DNA of 64,000 bases from contig NZ_JASXSI010000016.1 of the NCBI RefSeq assembly GCF_030315685.1, positions 1 to 64,000 on the forward strand, in the 5' to 3' direction. The notes beneath the pieces are model-generated. The model saw only the letters and a list, made by a program, of their open reading frames with translations, was not told where the DNA came from and made no database searches. How positions within the stretch are numbered: the first letter of the stretch is position 1; every line of letters begins with the position of its first letter. Shown here one piece after another: positions 1 through 7,856 of this stretch. The stretch comes from Gordonia sp. ABSL11-1 (GTDB lineage Bacteria; Actinomycetota; Actinomycetes; Mycobacteriales; Mycobacteriaceae). Made by a program: the position numbers and the translations under genes.

Positions 1-1
1 T

Positions 2-352
2 GTCGACGGCGAAACCGTGCCCCTCGACGTCGGCAGAGACAAACGGCTGTTCACACCCGCCCAACGAAAGGCCCTCTACATCCGCGACCGATGCTGCATC
101 AAGTGCGGTGCGCCCGCTGAACGTTGTCACGCCCACCACTTCGTCCATTGGAGCGATGGCGGTGACACGTGTTTGGAGAACGGCTGCCTGCTGTGTCCGT
201 CGTGTCACGCCGATGTCCACCACAACGGGTGGGACGTGTTCATCGGCGCCGACAAACACGCCTGGCTGATACCGCCGACAACCGTCGACCCCCACCGACG
301 ACCCGTACCCAGCTACAACCGACGCACCCTGACCCTCGACACCGCCGCCTGA
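2..352 (+). CDS. HNH endonuclease-type protein, C-terminal part (DUF222/13E12-like), truncated by window edge
   Basis: The reading frame is open from the first bases of the window, so the true start lies upstream; a GTG at 17 is only an internal codon. The visible 117 residues contain a compact HNH zinc/metal site: CIKCG, then CHAHHFVHW, then CLLCPSCHADVHH. This Cys4/His arrangement is typical of the HNH domain at the C-terminus of the DUF222 (13E12 repeat) proteins that are multicopy in mycobacteria and Gordonia. The DUF222 half itself is not in the window, so that assignment is inference from the tail. These proteins are thought to be mobile-element or restriction-like nucleases; no function is established. 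It has no evident link to the downstream aroQ, which is on the other strand. Positions 353-533 after it hold no convincing gene. Confidence 0.75.
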   Translation, partial: VDGETVPLDVGRDKRLFTPAQRKALYIRDRCCIKCGAPAERCHAHHFVHWSDGGDTCLENGCLLCPSCHADVHHNGWDVFIGADKHAWLIPPTTVDPHRRPVPSYNRRTLTLDTAA

Positions 353-533
353 CCCGACCACCATCCCTGGACCAGTCAGCACCCCTGCACCCGGTCACCA
401 CCGGGACCGCATCCGTACTTTGACAACTCCACAGTGTGAAAGCCGGCATCGTAGGATGTCGCGTATCCGACGGCCCGATCAGACACCCATCTGCCGGAGT
501 GCGCGATACGTGGCATCCACGGCGGGCGAGCGA

Positions 534-995
534 TCAGCCCACCAGCTCGGCGAGCCTCCGGATGGCGAACTCGTAGCCGCGGATGCCGTAGCCGACGATG
601 ATGCCGGCGGCCACTGGCGAGACGTAGGAGTGGTGACGGAACGCCTCGCGCTTGTGCACGTTGCTGATGTGCACCTCCATGATCGGCACCTCCGGGACCA
701 CCAGGGCGTCGGCGAGTGCCACCGAGGTGTGGGTCCAGCCGGCCGGGTTGATGACGATGCCACTGATCTGTTTACGGGCGTCGTGGATCAAGTCGATCAT
801 CTCGCCCTCGTGATTGGTCTGCGCGGCCCGCAGACCGAAGCCGAGTTCGGACGCCGTCCGTTCGGCGAGATCGACTACGTCGGCCAGCGTCGCCGACCCG
901 TACACCTCCGGCTGCCGCACACCCAGTGTGTTCAGGTTCGGGCCGTTGAGCAGCAGGATCGGGAGCGGTTCGCGGCTGGTCTCGGTGTCCGGCAT
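534..995 (-). CDS. aroQ: Type II 3-dehydroquinate dehydratase
   Basis: Catalyses reversible dehydration of 3-dehydroquinate to 3-dehydroshikimate in the shikimate pathway (cytoplasmic dodecamer in the family). The 153-residue protein has the full set of type II motifs: LLLNGPNLNTLG at the N-terminus followed by a flexible-loop Arg and Tyr (GVRQPEVYG), the NHEGEMID segment, INPAGWTHTSVAL, and the EVHISNVHKREAFRHHS segment. ATG 995 is chosen over the in-frame upstream starts (1007, 1055) because it leaves a normal family N-terminus and because a TATGGT -10 box (1008-1003) lies 7 nt upstream, as expected for a leaderless message. It diverges from embC across a 68-bp gap; no functional link between the two is known. 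Confidence 0.95.
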   Translation of the reverse strand: MPDTETSREPLPILLLNGPNLNTLGVRQPEVYGSATLADVVDLAERTASELGFGLRAAQTNHEGEMIDLIHDARKQISGIVINPAGWTHTSVALADALVVPEVPIMEVHISNVHKREAFRHHSYVSPVAAGIIVGYGIRGYEFAIRRLAELVG

Positions 996-1063
996 GGCAT
1001 CAACCATAGTTGAGCGGTTCGGCCGGACAGGGCGCCCAGGGCCAACGGTTACCATCTCTCTTT
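996..1063. promoter_or_regulatory. Divergent aroQ/embC promoter region
   Basis: A 68-bp gap separates the aroQ ATG (995) from the chosen embC GTG (1064). On the minus strand TATGGT (1008-1003) ends 7 nt before the aroQ start codon. On the plus strand TACCAT (1050-1055) ends 8 nt before the embC GTG. Both fit the actinobacterial TAnnnT -10 consensus at a distance expected for leaderless transcripts. I see no good -35 box and no Shine-Dalgarno sequence for either gene. This is a motif-based inference. Confidence 0.5.
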
Positions 1064-4000
1064 GTGCCAGTGCAGACGGTCCGACGAGCCAAGATCGTCG
1101 CCATCATCACCGGACTGCTCGGTTTGCTGATGGCACTGGCGACACCGCTGATGCCGGTGCACCAGACGACGGCGCAGATCTCCTGGCCGCAGGACGGCAC
1201 CGTCGGGTCCGTCGAGGCGCCGCTGATCAGCTACGTCCCGATCGATCTCGACGTCCACGTCCCGTGCAGCGCGATGGAGCAGCTCGGCGACGGGGAATCG
1301 GTCCTGTTGTCGACGACACCGAAGCAGGCGGAGAAATCTCCCGAGCGCGGCCTGTTCATCCGCAAGACCGGGCAGCCCGGCGACCCGGCGGATAGACAGA
1401 CCGTCGAGGTCGTCATCCGCAACATGCCGCTGGTATCGGCGACGCTCGCGCAGATCCGGTCCCAGGATTGCCGCGAGATCTCCGTGCACGCCGACTCCGA
1501 GGCGGTGTCGGCCGAGTTCGTCGGCATGCGCAACGACGACGGCGAACCGCTCGACGGCACGACCGCCGGACGTGAGTCGAACACTTACAGCGAGGATCAG
1601 CGTCCGCAGGTCACCGGACTGTTCACCGACCTCGACGGCCCGGCTGCCGGCATCCCGGGTCTGCGCGCCCACGTCACCATCGACTCCCGCTACTCGACCG
1701 CCCCGACGATCCTGAAGTGGCTGGTGCTGATCGTCGGCATCATCGCCACCCTCCTGTCGCTGGCCGCGCTCGCCGTGCTCGACTCGACCGACGGTCGGAA
1801 GCATCGTCGGTTCCTGCCCGCCCGATGGTGGCGACTCAACGCCCGCGACTACGTGGTCATCGGGTCGCTGATCCTGTGGCACTTCATCGGACCCAACACG
1901 TCCGACGACGGTTATCTGCTGACGATGTCGCGAGTCGCGCAGGACGCCCAGTACACAGCGAACTACTTCCGCTGGTACGGCGCGCCCGAAGCGCCGTTCG
2001 GCTGGTACTACCAGGTCTTCGGTCTACTCAGTCACGTCAGTGTCGCCAGCCCGTGGATGCGGATACCGGCGCTGTTGTGCGGTATCGGCGTCTGGCTGAT
2101 CATCAGCCACGAAGTGCTGCCACGCCTGGGCCGGGCCGCGATCACCCGGCCTGCCGTCGGGTGGACAGCCGCGTTCGTGTTCCTCATCTCCTGGTTCCCG
2201 TTCAACAACGGACTGCGCCCCGAGCCGATCATCTGTCTCGGCGCATTGCTGACATGGTGCTCGGTGGAACGCGCCATCGCGACGGGCCGCCTGTTGCCCG
2301 CCGCAGTCGCCTGTCTGATCGGCGCGTTCAGCCTGGCCGCCGGACCCACCGGCCTGCTCGCGGTCGCCGCGTTGATAGCCGGTGCGCGGCCGATGATGCT
2401 GGCGTTGATCAAGCGCGCCAAGGTGATCGGCAATGATCGGTGGGCATATGTGGCCCTGCTGGCACCGATCGTCGCCGCCGGGACGTTCGTGATCTTCGTG
2501 GTCTTCTCGAACCTGACATTGCGGTCATTCGTGGAGGCGTCGCAGATGAAGTCGGCGCTCGGGCCGTCGCTGCACTGGTACAACGAGATCGATCGCTACT
2601 CGTCGCTGTTCGCGTTCTCCGCAGACGGATCGATCGCCCGACGCTTCGCGGTCCTCGCAATGATCCTGGGTCTCGTCGTGTCGGCGGCGATGTTGATCCG
2701 ACGCAGTCGCATCCCCGGCACGGCGTTGGGACCGTCGCGACGCATCGTCGGGATCACGTTCGCGTCGTTGGTGTTCCTGATGTTCACGCCGACCAAGTGG
2801 ACGCATCACTTCGGCGTGTTCGCCGGACTGGCCGCGGCGCTCGCCGCCATCGCGGTGATCGCCGCGAGCAACGACACGATGCACTCACGGCGCAACAGAA
2901 CGCTTTTCGCGGCGCTCGTCCTGTTCATCGCGGGCCTCGCCTTCACCGCACCGAACTCCTATTACTACTCGTCGTCCTGGGGTATGCCGTGGGGCATCCA
3001 GCAGGTCACCTTCGGTCTCAAGCTCGCCGACATCCTGCTCTACGGAGCATTGGCATTGTTGCTCGCCGCCCTGTGGTTCCACTTCCGGGAACCATTCGCG
3101 GGCACCGACCCCGCCGACCCGGCGCATCACCGACCGCGGACCTGGTATCGCCGCGCGTGGTCGGTCGTCGCATCGGCGCCGTTGGCGTTCATCTCCGGCG
3201 GAGTCGTGATCTTCCTATTGATCACCGCGGTGTTCGCCGGGATCCAGCAGAGTTCGTCGTACTCGGTGCCCCGCTCCAATCTCGAGGCGCTGCGCGGCCA
3301 GGAATGCGGCATGGCCGACAAGGTCTGGGTGGAGACCGACCCGAGTCGCTATCTCCTGCAACCCGTCGACGGGTCCATCGCCGATCCGCTCGCGGGTCCG
3401 GCCACCGCACCGCCCGACGGCACCCGTCCCGCGACAACCGGATTCACCGCGAACGGCGTGCCGGTCGATCTCGAGACGACCGCAACGGAAGGATCGTTGG
3501 GCGTTCTTGCCGGGTCGGCCTCGGCGTCGCCGGACGTGTTGACAGCCAACACCGGTGGCACGGGCGGCGGCGTCGAATCACGGGCCGGCGCCAACGGCAG
3601 CTTCGCAAAGCTGCCGTTCTTCCTGGACCCGGCGACGACCCCGGTGATGGGCAGTTACTCGACGACGGATCAGGTTCCGGCCCGCCTCACGTCGGCCTGG
3701 TATGCGTTGCCGACGGATTTCCGTGACCGTCCGCTGCTGACTTTCTCCGTCGCGGGCCTCTACGACAACCCCAACCTGTTGTTGGAGTACACGACCGACC
3801 CGGTCGGACCCGGCACGCGGGACGCGTCGTTGAAGGCTGCCGGTGACACCGAGCTGGTCGACCCCGGCCCCCGCCCGTCGTGGCGCAACGTGCGGGTCAC
3901 CACCGACACCATCCCGGAGAACGCCACCGCCGTTCGGATCGTCGCCGACGACGACAACCTGTCGACGGATCGCTTCATCGTCGTCACGCCGCCGAGGTTG

Positions 4001-4387
4001 CCGGAGATGGAGACCCTGCAGCAGGTCGTCGGCCGTGAGGATCCCGTCCACGTGGACTGGACGTCGGGACTCGTGTTCCCGTGCCAGCGTCCCTTCACCC
4101 ACAAGAACGGCGTCGCCGAGATCCCGAAGTGGCGCATCAAGCCCGGCGCCGACCTCGCCGCCGCGGTGTCGGCCTGGCAGGACTCGTTCGGCGGTGGGCC
4201 ACTCGGCTGGATCGAGGTGTCGCAACAAGCTGATTCGATGGCCACCTACCTGCAGGGTGACATCGGACGCGACTGGGGCTCACTCGAGCGGTACACCCCG
4301 TACGGGGACGTCACAACCCTCGCCGACATCGACACCGGCACCGCCACCCGCAGCGGGTTGTGGAGCCCGGCACCCATCCGTCACTGA
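1064..4387 (+). CDS. embC: Arabinosyltransferase, EmbC-like
   Basis: Integral-membrane GT-C arabinofuranosyltransferase using decaprenyl-phosphoryl-arabinose; in mycobacteria EmbC extends the arabinan of lipoarabinomannan. The 1107-residue length matches the family. A first membrane segment is followed by the periplasmic TTAQISWPQDG region, about a dozen further membrane helices, and a C-terminal carbohydrate-binding domain (FPCQRPF). The catalytic Asp pair is D281-D282 in NTSDDGY. It is closest to EmbC among the five paralogues here, sharing SRIPGTALGPSRRIVGIT and HRRFLPARWW with M. tuberculosis EmbC from memory. The frame is open from TTG 1010, but GTG 1064 is preferred: it gives the usual short cytoplasmic head and sits 8 nt after a -10 box. 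It ends at a hairpin shared with the convergent embB copy. aftA and dprE, which precede embC in M. tuberculosis, are absent here. Confidence 0.92.
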   Translation: MPVQTVRRAKIVAIITGLLGLLMALATPLMPVHQTTAQISWPQDGTVGSVEAPLISYVPIDLDVHVPCSAMEQLGDGESVLLSTTPKQAEKSPERGLFIRKTGQPGDPADRQTVEVVIRNMPLVSATLAQIRSQDCREISVHADSEAVSAEFVGMRNDDGEPLDGTTAGRESNTYSEDQRPQVTGLFTDLDGPAAGIPGLRAHVTIDSRYSTAPTILKWLVLIVGIIATLLSLAALAVLDSTDGRKHRRFLPARWWRLNARDYVVIGSLILWHFIGPNTSDDGYLLTMSRVAQDAQYTANYFRWYGAPEAPFGWYYQVFGLLSHVSVASPWMRIPALLCGIGVWLIISHEVLPRLGRAAITRPAVGWTAAFVFLISWFPFNNGLRPEPIICLGALLTWCSVERAIATGRLLPAAVACLIGAFSLAAGPTGLLAVAALIAGARPMMLALIKRAKVIGNDRWAYVALLAPIVAAGTFVIFVVFSNLTLRSFVEASQMKSALGPSLHWYNEIDRYSSLFAFSADGSIARRFAVLAMILGLVVSAAMLIRRSRIPGTALGPSRRIVGITFASLVFLMFTPTKWTHHFGVFAGLAAALAAIAVIAASNDTMHSRRNRTLFAALVLFIAGLAFTAPNSYYYSSSWGMPWGIQQVTFGLKLADILLYGALALLLAALWFHFREPFAGTDPADPAHHRPRTWYRRAWSVVASAPLAFISGGVVIFLLITAVFAGIQQSSSYSVPRSNLEALRGQECGMADKVWVETDPSRYLLQPVDGSIADPLAGPATAPPDGTRPATTGFTANGVPVDLETTATEGSLGVLAGSASASPDVLTANTGGTGGGVESRAGANGSFAKLPFFLDPATTPVMGSYSTTDQVPARLTSAWYALPTDFRDRPLLTFSVAGLYDNPNLLLEYTTDPVGPGTRDASLKAAGDTELVDPGPRPSWRNVRVTTDTIPENATAVRIVADDDNLSTDRFIVVTPPRLPEMETLQQVVGREDPVHVDWTSGLVFPCQRPFTHKNGVAEIPKWRIKPGADLAAAVSAWQDSFGGGPLGWIEVSQQADSMATYLQGDIGRDWGSLERYTPYGDVTTLADIDTGTATRSGLWSPAPIRH

Positions 4388-4413
4388 GCCACGCCGCGAG
4401 CCACCACGCGCTT

Positions 4414-4452
4414 CGTAGTACGAACACGCGCCAGCCGCGTGTACGTACTACG
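4414..4452. terminator. Bidirectional hairpin between convergent embC and embB copy
   Basis: Arms at 4414-4430 and 4436-4452 are complementary over 17 bp with one mismatch, around a 5-nt loop. It lies between the stop codons of two convergent genes (4387 and 4461), where a shared terminator is expected. There is no clear U-tract, as is common in actinobacteria. Confidence 0.7.
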
Positions 4453-4460
4453 AGGTCGGG

Positions 4461-7400
4461 TCAGTTCTTGATCGCCCGCATCGGACCCGGCGTCCACATA
4501 CCGCCGTGCACGTCGTCGGTCACCGTGATCTCGGCGTCGACCTGAGGCTTGAGCGGAGTCAACCGTTGCAGACTGCCCCAGTCCTTCGCCCAGTCGTTGC
4601 GGAGGTACGCGGGCAGTACGACGGGACGGAGCTCGTTCTCGACGATGCCCAGCGGTCCGCCGTAGTCGCCGGCCATCCAGCGCCGCGAGTTGACGCGCTC
4701 ACCCTCGGCGTCCGGGGTGATCCGCCACTGCGGTGTCTCGAACACGCCGTTGACCGCGGACGCCGGACGCTGACACGGAAACGCGAACGCAACCTCCCAG
4801 TCGAGCAGGACCGGGTCCTCGCTCCCCACGAGATCGTTGAGCGTCACCATCGACGACACCCGCGGCGGCGTGACGGCCAACCACTGGGCGGGATCACCCG
4901 AGGTGTCGTCGGCGACGATGCGCGCGACCGTCGCGCGCGGCGGGGCCTGATCGAGCGGGAACCGCATGTTGCGCCACTCAGGTGCCGAGTCGAGTCCGAG
5001 CGGCATCATCGACGCCACCGTCGTGACGCGGCCGTCGGGCTCCACTCGCCCGAACTCCAGTCGCAGCTTCTGTCCCGGGTGCGTGACAGCCAGTTCGTCG
5101 ACATACTCGACCTCACCGGCCACCGCCATGGTGACGATCGGGCGATCGTCCGCACGCGGTGGCAGCTGATACCAGTCGGACGTCAGATGTCCACGCCCGG
5201 TCGGTGTTCCGTAGGTACCGAGCACCGGCACGCGCTGCTGATCGAGACCGAAGGGCAGTTTCACCGACGACCCGTTGACGCCGCGGGTCGAGGTCGTGCC
5301 GCCGCCGGTGTCGGCGGTATTCGCCGTCCCGCTCGGCTCCTCCTGCGCGTCGGCCGGATCGGTCTGGGTGCGGTCCTGCCCGGTCGCCGACGACGAGTCG
5401 GAACTCTCACCGTCGGCGGAACTCTCGAGGTGCGCCGACACGCCGTTCGGATCGAACCCGGTCGTTTCGCTGCCGGTTGAACCGGCGCCCGCCGAACTGG
5501 GCCCGCTCGCTGCGCTCCCGGCGCCCGCCGAACTGGGCCCGCTCGCTGCGCTCCCGGCGCCCGCCAGCGCCGCACCCGGCGACGGATTCCGCTGTCCCGC
5601 GACATCAGCCGCCGACAGCTCGCCCTCGTTCGGGTCGGCCTCGACGAGCACCGCATCGGCCAGCGCGCACGGGTTGCCGCGCAACGCATCGATGTTCGAG
5701 CTCGTCCACGACCACGAATCACGCTGTGTCTGATACGCCTTGGCGAACGACACGAACGTGAACAGCAGCATCACGGCGGAGATGATCGCCAATGAGTAGG
5801 TGGGCATCCGCTGGATCAGACTCGGGTTGCCGCTGGTCTCCGGCAACTCACCGCGCTCGGCGAGACGGTCGTCGCGGTAGTACTGCCACGCTCCCCACGC
5901 CGTCAGCAGCACCGCGACGATCAGGATCGGGATGAACAGTCCGTACCCGCGCACATTCGGTGTGTCGTCGCCCCACGGGATGCCATAGCTGCCTACGTAC
6001 CACCACTGGTTCCGGCCGGCGAACGCGACGGCCAGCGCATAGGCGCACGCAGCGGCGATGAACGTGCGGTTGCATCGTCGGCGCATCACCGAGGGAGCGA
6101 GGAAAGCCGTTGCAGCAGCGGCGAGTACACCGGTCAGGCACGCGAAGGCGCCCATCTGGTGGGTGGCCTTGGTCGGCACGAACGCGAGCACCGCGACCGC
6201 GCCGGAGGTGACGGCGACCAGCCGCCACAACGGCGCACCGGCGATACCGGGGACCCGCCGCTTGCTCAGCAGGGTGAGCACGATGATGAGGACGGCCAGA
6301 ATGGTCACGAAGATGCCCACGCGGCGTGCGATCGAACCGTCGGGAGTCGGATTGAGCAGGATGTAGTACCGCATCGCCTCGGTCCACCACTTGTTGGTGG
6401 GGCCGACGATGCCCTGCACCTCGATGCCCTCCAGGATCGCGGCCAACGGTTGATCGGCGAAGATCTCGAACAACACCGCCAACCCGGCCGCCACGATCGG
6501 CACCAGCAGCGGCAGTAGGCCGTCACGCCGTCGCCTCTCCCGCAGCCGTTTCAGCAACGGGCGGATCGCCGCGAGCAATGGCAGAACCGCGATCGCACCC
6601 GCCGGATGAATGGTCAGCGTGAACGCCGCCGCGATGATGCCCAACGCGAGCGGCAGGAATCGTCCACTGGCGATGGCCCATTCGATCAGCACCCAGGTGA
6701 GGAGGATGCCGACACTGAGCGCGGGTTCGACGCGCAGTCCGTTGTTGAACGGCAGCCACACCGCGAGGAAACCCAGTGCGGCGGCCCATCGGGCGGCCTG
6801 CGACGACCGCACCGCATGACCGAGTCGCGGCAGTGCGGCACGGCTGATGAGCAACCAGCCGACGAGCGCGAACAGCAATGGCAGCAGACGAAGCCACGGC
6901 GTCGCGGTGCTCACCTGCATCCACAGCGCGAGGTACTGGTAGTGCCAGCCGAACGGATCCTGTGGCGCACCGAAGTAGCGGTAATAGTTGTCCAGATAGC
7001 CCGCGCCGGGAGCGATCCGGCCGACGGTGACCTGGTAACCGTCGTCGGCCGTGTTGCCCCCGACGAACAGCCACACGATCAGGATTCCGGTCACCACCAG
7101 ATCGAGCGGCGTGACCCGCCACCAGCGGGCCGGCAGCAGCCGACGGAGGCGTCTGCCGTCCTGTGCGTCGAGGACGGCCAGCGCGATGAGGGACACGATC
7201 GTCGACAGCACGCCGACGATGAGTGCGAGTCCCTTGATGAATGTCGGGCTGGAGATGAACCGGGTGTCGATCGTCGACCGGTACGAGAGTCCTTCGGTGG
7301 AAGCCGATTTCGGCAGATCCGTGTACACACCGATGATCTGCGGACGGGCGTTCGGATCGGCGAGGTCGAAGTCATGCTGCCCGCCATCGGGATCGGCGAG

Positions 7401-7856
7401 GCCCTCGATCGCGCCGCGCGTGCCGCTCGTGTCGGAGTGGATCACCACGCGGCACTGGTCATTGCCCTGCGCCTCGGCGCGGGGGACACTCAGCAGCACG
7501 GCATTTCGCTGGGTCACCAGGATGCGGTCGGCCGTGGCACGAACGAACAGCCCGACGGTCCCGGCCTCGGCACCGTTCTCCGGCACTGTCGACAGGAGCA
7601 CACCACCCGACGCCGGCAGGTCGGCCGCGAGATCGCAGGGGACCGAGATGTCCATCGACACCGGCACATACGACACATTCGGCGCCGCGACGTTCTCGAC
7701 GACGTTGTTCTGCGGCCACTGGAGCTCGGACTTGGTGTAGGTGACCGGCAGAAAGGGCGAGGCCAGCGCCAGCAGGATGCCGAGGGCGCCCGCGACGACC
7801 GCGACGATCTTGGCGGTCCGGATGGTCCTGTCACTCATACGTGTGCGTTCAGTCAT
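4461..7856 (-). CDS. Arabinosyltransferase, EmbB-like (second, inverted copy)
   Basis: A 1131-residue Emb-family membrane arabinosyltransferase. N-terminal helix (about residues 15-37), a periplasmic region with SELQWPQNN, a helical bundle with catalytic Asp pair D271-D272 (GNTADDGY), and a C-terminal lectin-like domain ending GGMWTPGPMR. It groups by eye with the EmbB-like gene at 14563-17895 (shared QDPFGWH, GRIA and NSRRW/KNSQTW-type C-termini), so I read it as an embB paralogue. It overlaps the upstream embA-like stop by 8 bp, indicating translational coupling. Residues after the catalytic pair read GYQVTV, where M. tuberculosis EmbB has GYILGM; the last position is Met306 there. An Ala/Gly/Ser-rich linker before the C-terminal domain is encoded by a 36-bp tandem repeat. 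ATG 7838 is an alternative start. Confidence 0.9.
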   Translation of the reverse strand: MTERTRMSDRTIRTAKIVAVVAGALGILLALASPFLPVTYTKSELQWPQNNVVENVAAPNVSYVPVSMDISVPCDLAADLPASGGVLLSTVPENGAEAGTVGLFVRATADRILVTQRNAVLLSVPRAEAQGNDQCRVVIHSDTSGTRGAIEGLADPDGGQHDFDLADPNARPQIIGVYTDLPKSASTEGLSYRSTIDTRFISSPTFIKGLALIVGVLSTIVSLIALAVLDAQDGRRLRRLLPARWWRVTPLDLVVTGILIVWLFVGGNTADDGYQVTVGRIAPGAGYLDNYYRYFGAPQDPFGWHYQYLALWMQVSTATPWLRLLPLLFALVGWLLISRAALPRLGHAVRSSQAARWAAALGFLAVWLPFNNGLRVEPALSVGILLTWVLIEWAIASGRFLPLALGIIAAAFTLTIHPAGAIAVLPLLAAIRPLLKRLRERRRRDGLLPLLVPIVAAGLAVLFEIFADQPLAAILEGIEVQGIVGPTNKWWTEAMRYYILLNPTPDGSIARRVGIFVTILAVLIIVLTLLSKRRVPGIAGAPLWRLVAVTSGAVAVLAFVPTKATHQMGAFACLTGVLAAAATAFLAPSVMRRRCNRTFIAAACAYALAVAFAGRNQWWYVGSYGIPWGDDTPNVRGYGLFIPILIVAVLLTAWGAWQYYRDDRLAERGELPETSGNPSLIQRMPTYSLAIISAVMLLFTFVSFAKAYQTQRDSWSWTSSNIDALRGNPCALADAVLVEADPNEGELSAADVAGQRNPSPGAALAGAGSAASGPSSAGAGSAASGPSSAGAGSTGSETTGFDPNGVSAHLESSADGESSDSSSATGQDRTQTDPADAQEEPSGTANTADTGGGTTSTRGVNGSSVKLPFGLDQQRVPVLGTYGTPTGRGHLTSDWYQLPPRADDRPIVTMAVAGEVEYVDELAVTHPGQKLRLEFGRVEPDGRVTTVASMMPLGLDSAPEWRNMRFPLDQAPPRATVARIVADDTSGDPAQWLAVTPPRVSSMVTLNDLVGSEDPVLLDWEVAFAFPCQRPASAVNGVFETPQWRITPDAEGERVNSRRWMAGDYGGPLGIVENELRPVVLPAYLRNDWAKDWGSLQRLTPLKPQVDAEITVTDDVHGGMWTPGPMRAIKN
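5482..5566. repeat. 36-bp tandem repeat, about 2.3 copies, inside embB-like gene
   Basis: The unit begins CCGGCGCCCGCCGAACTGGG and recurs exactly at 5482, 5518 and (partial) 5554. The period is a multiple of three, so it encodes a repeated 12-residue Gly/Ala/Ser linker in the minus-strand Emb protein. The GC-rich GGGCCC...GCGCTCCCGG core resembles dispersed palindromic repeats of actinobacteria. Confidence 0.9.

Noticed and set aside
420..457. TTGACA (420-425) and TAGGAT (452-457) as a promoter reading toward aroQ's 3' end
   Set aside because: The spacing is 26 bp, far from 17, and no plus-strand gene follows before embC.
1010..1063. Extended embC start at TTG 1010
   Set aside because: The added residues are not hydrophobic or family-like, and the -10 box at 1050-1055 would lie inside the gene; GTG 1064 fits better.
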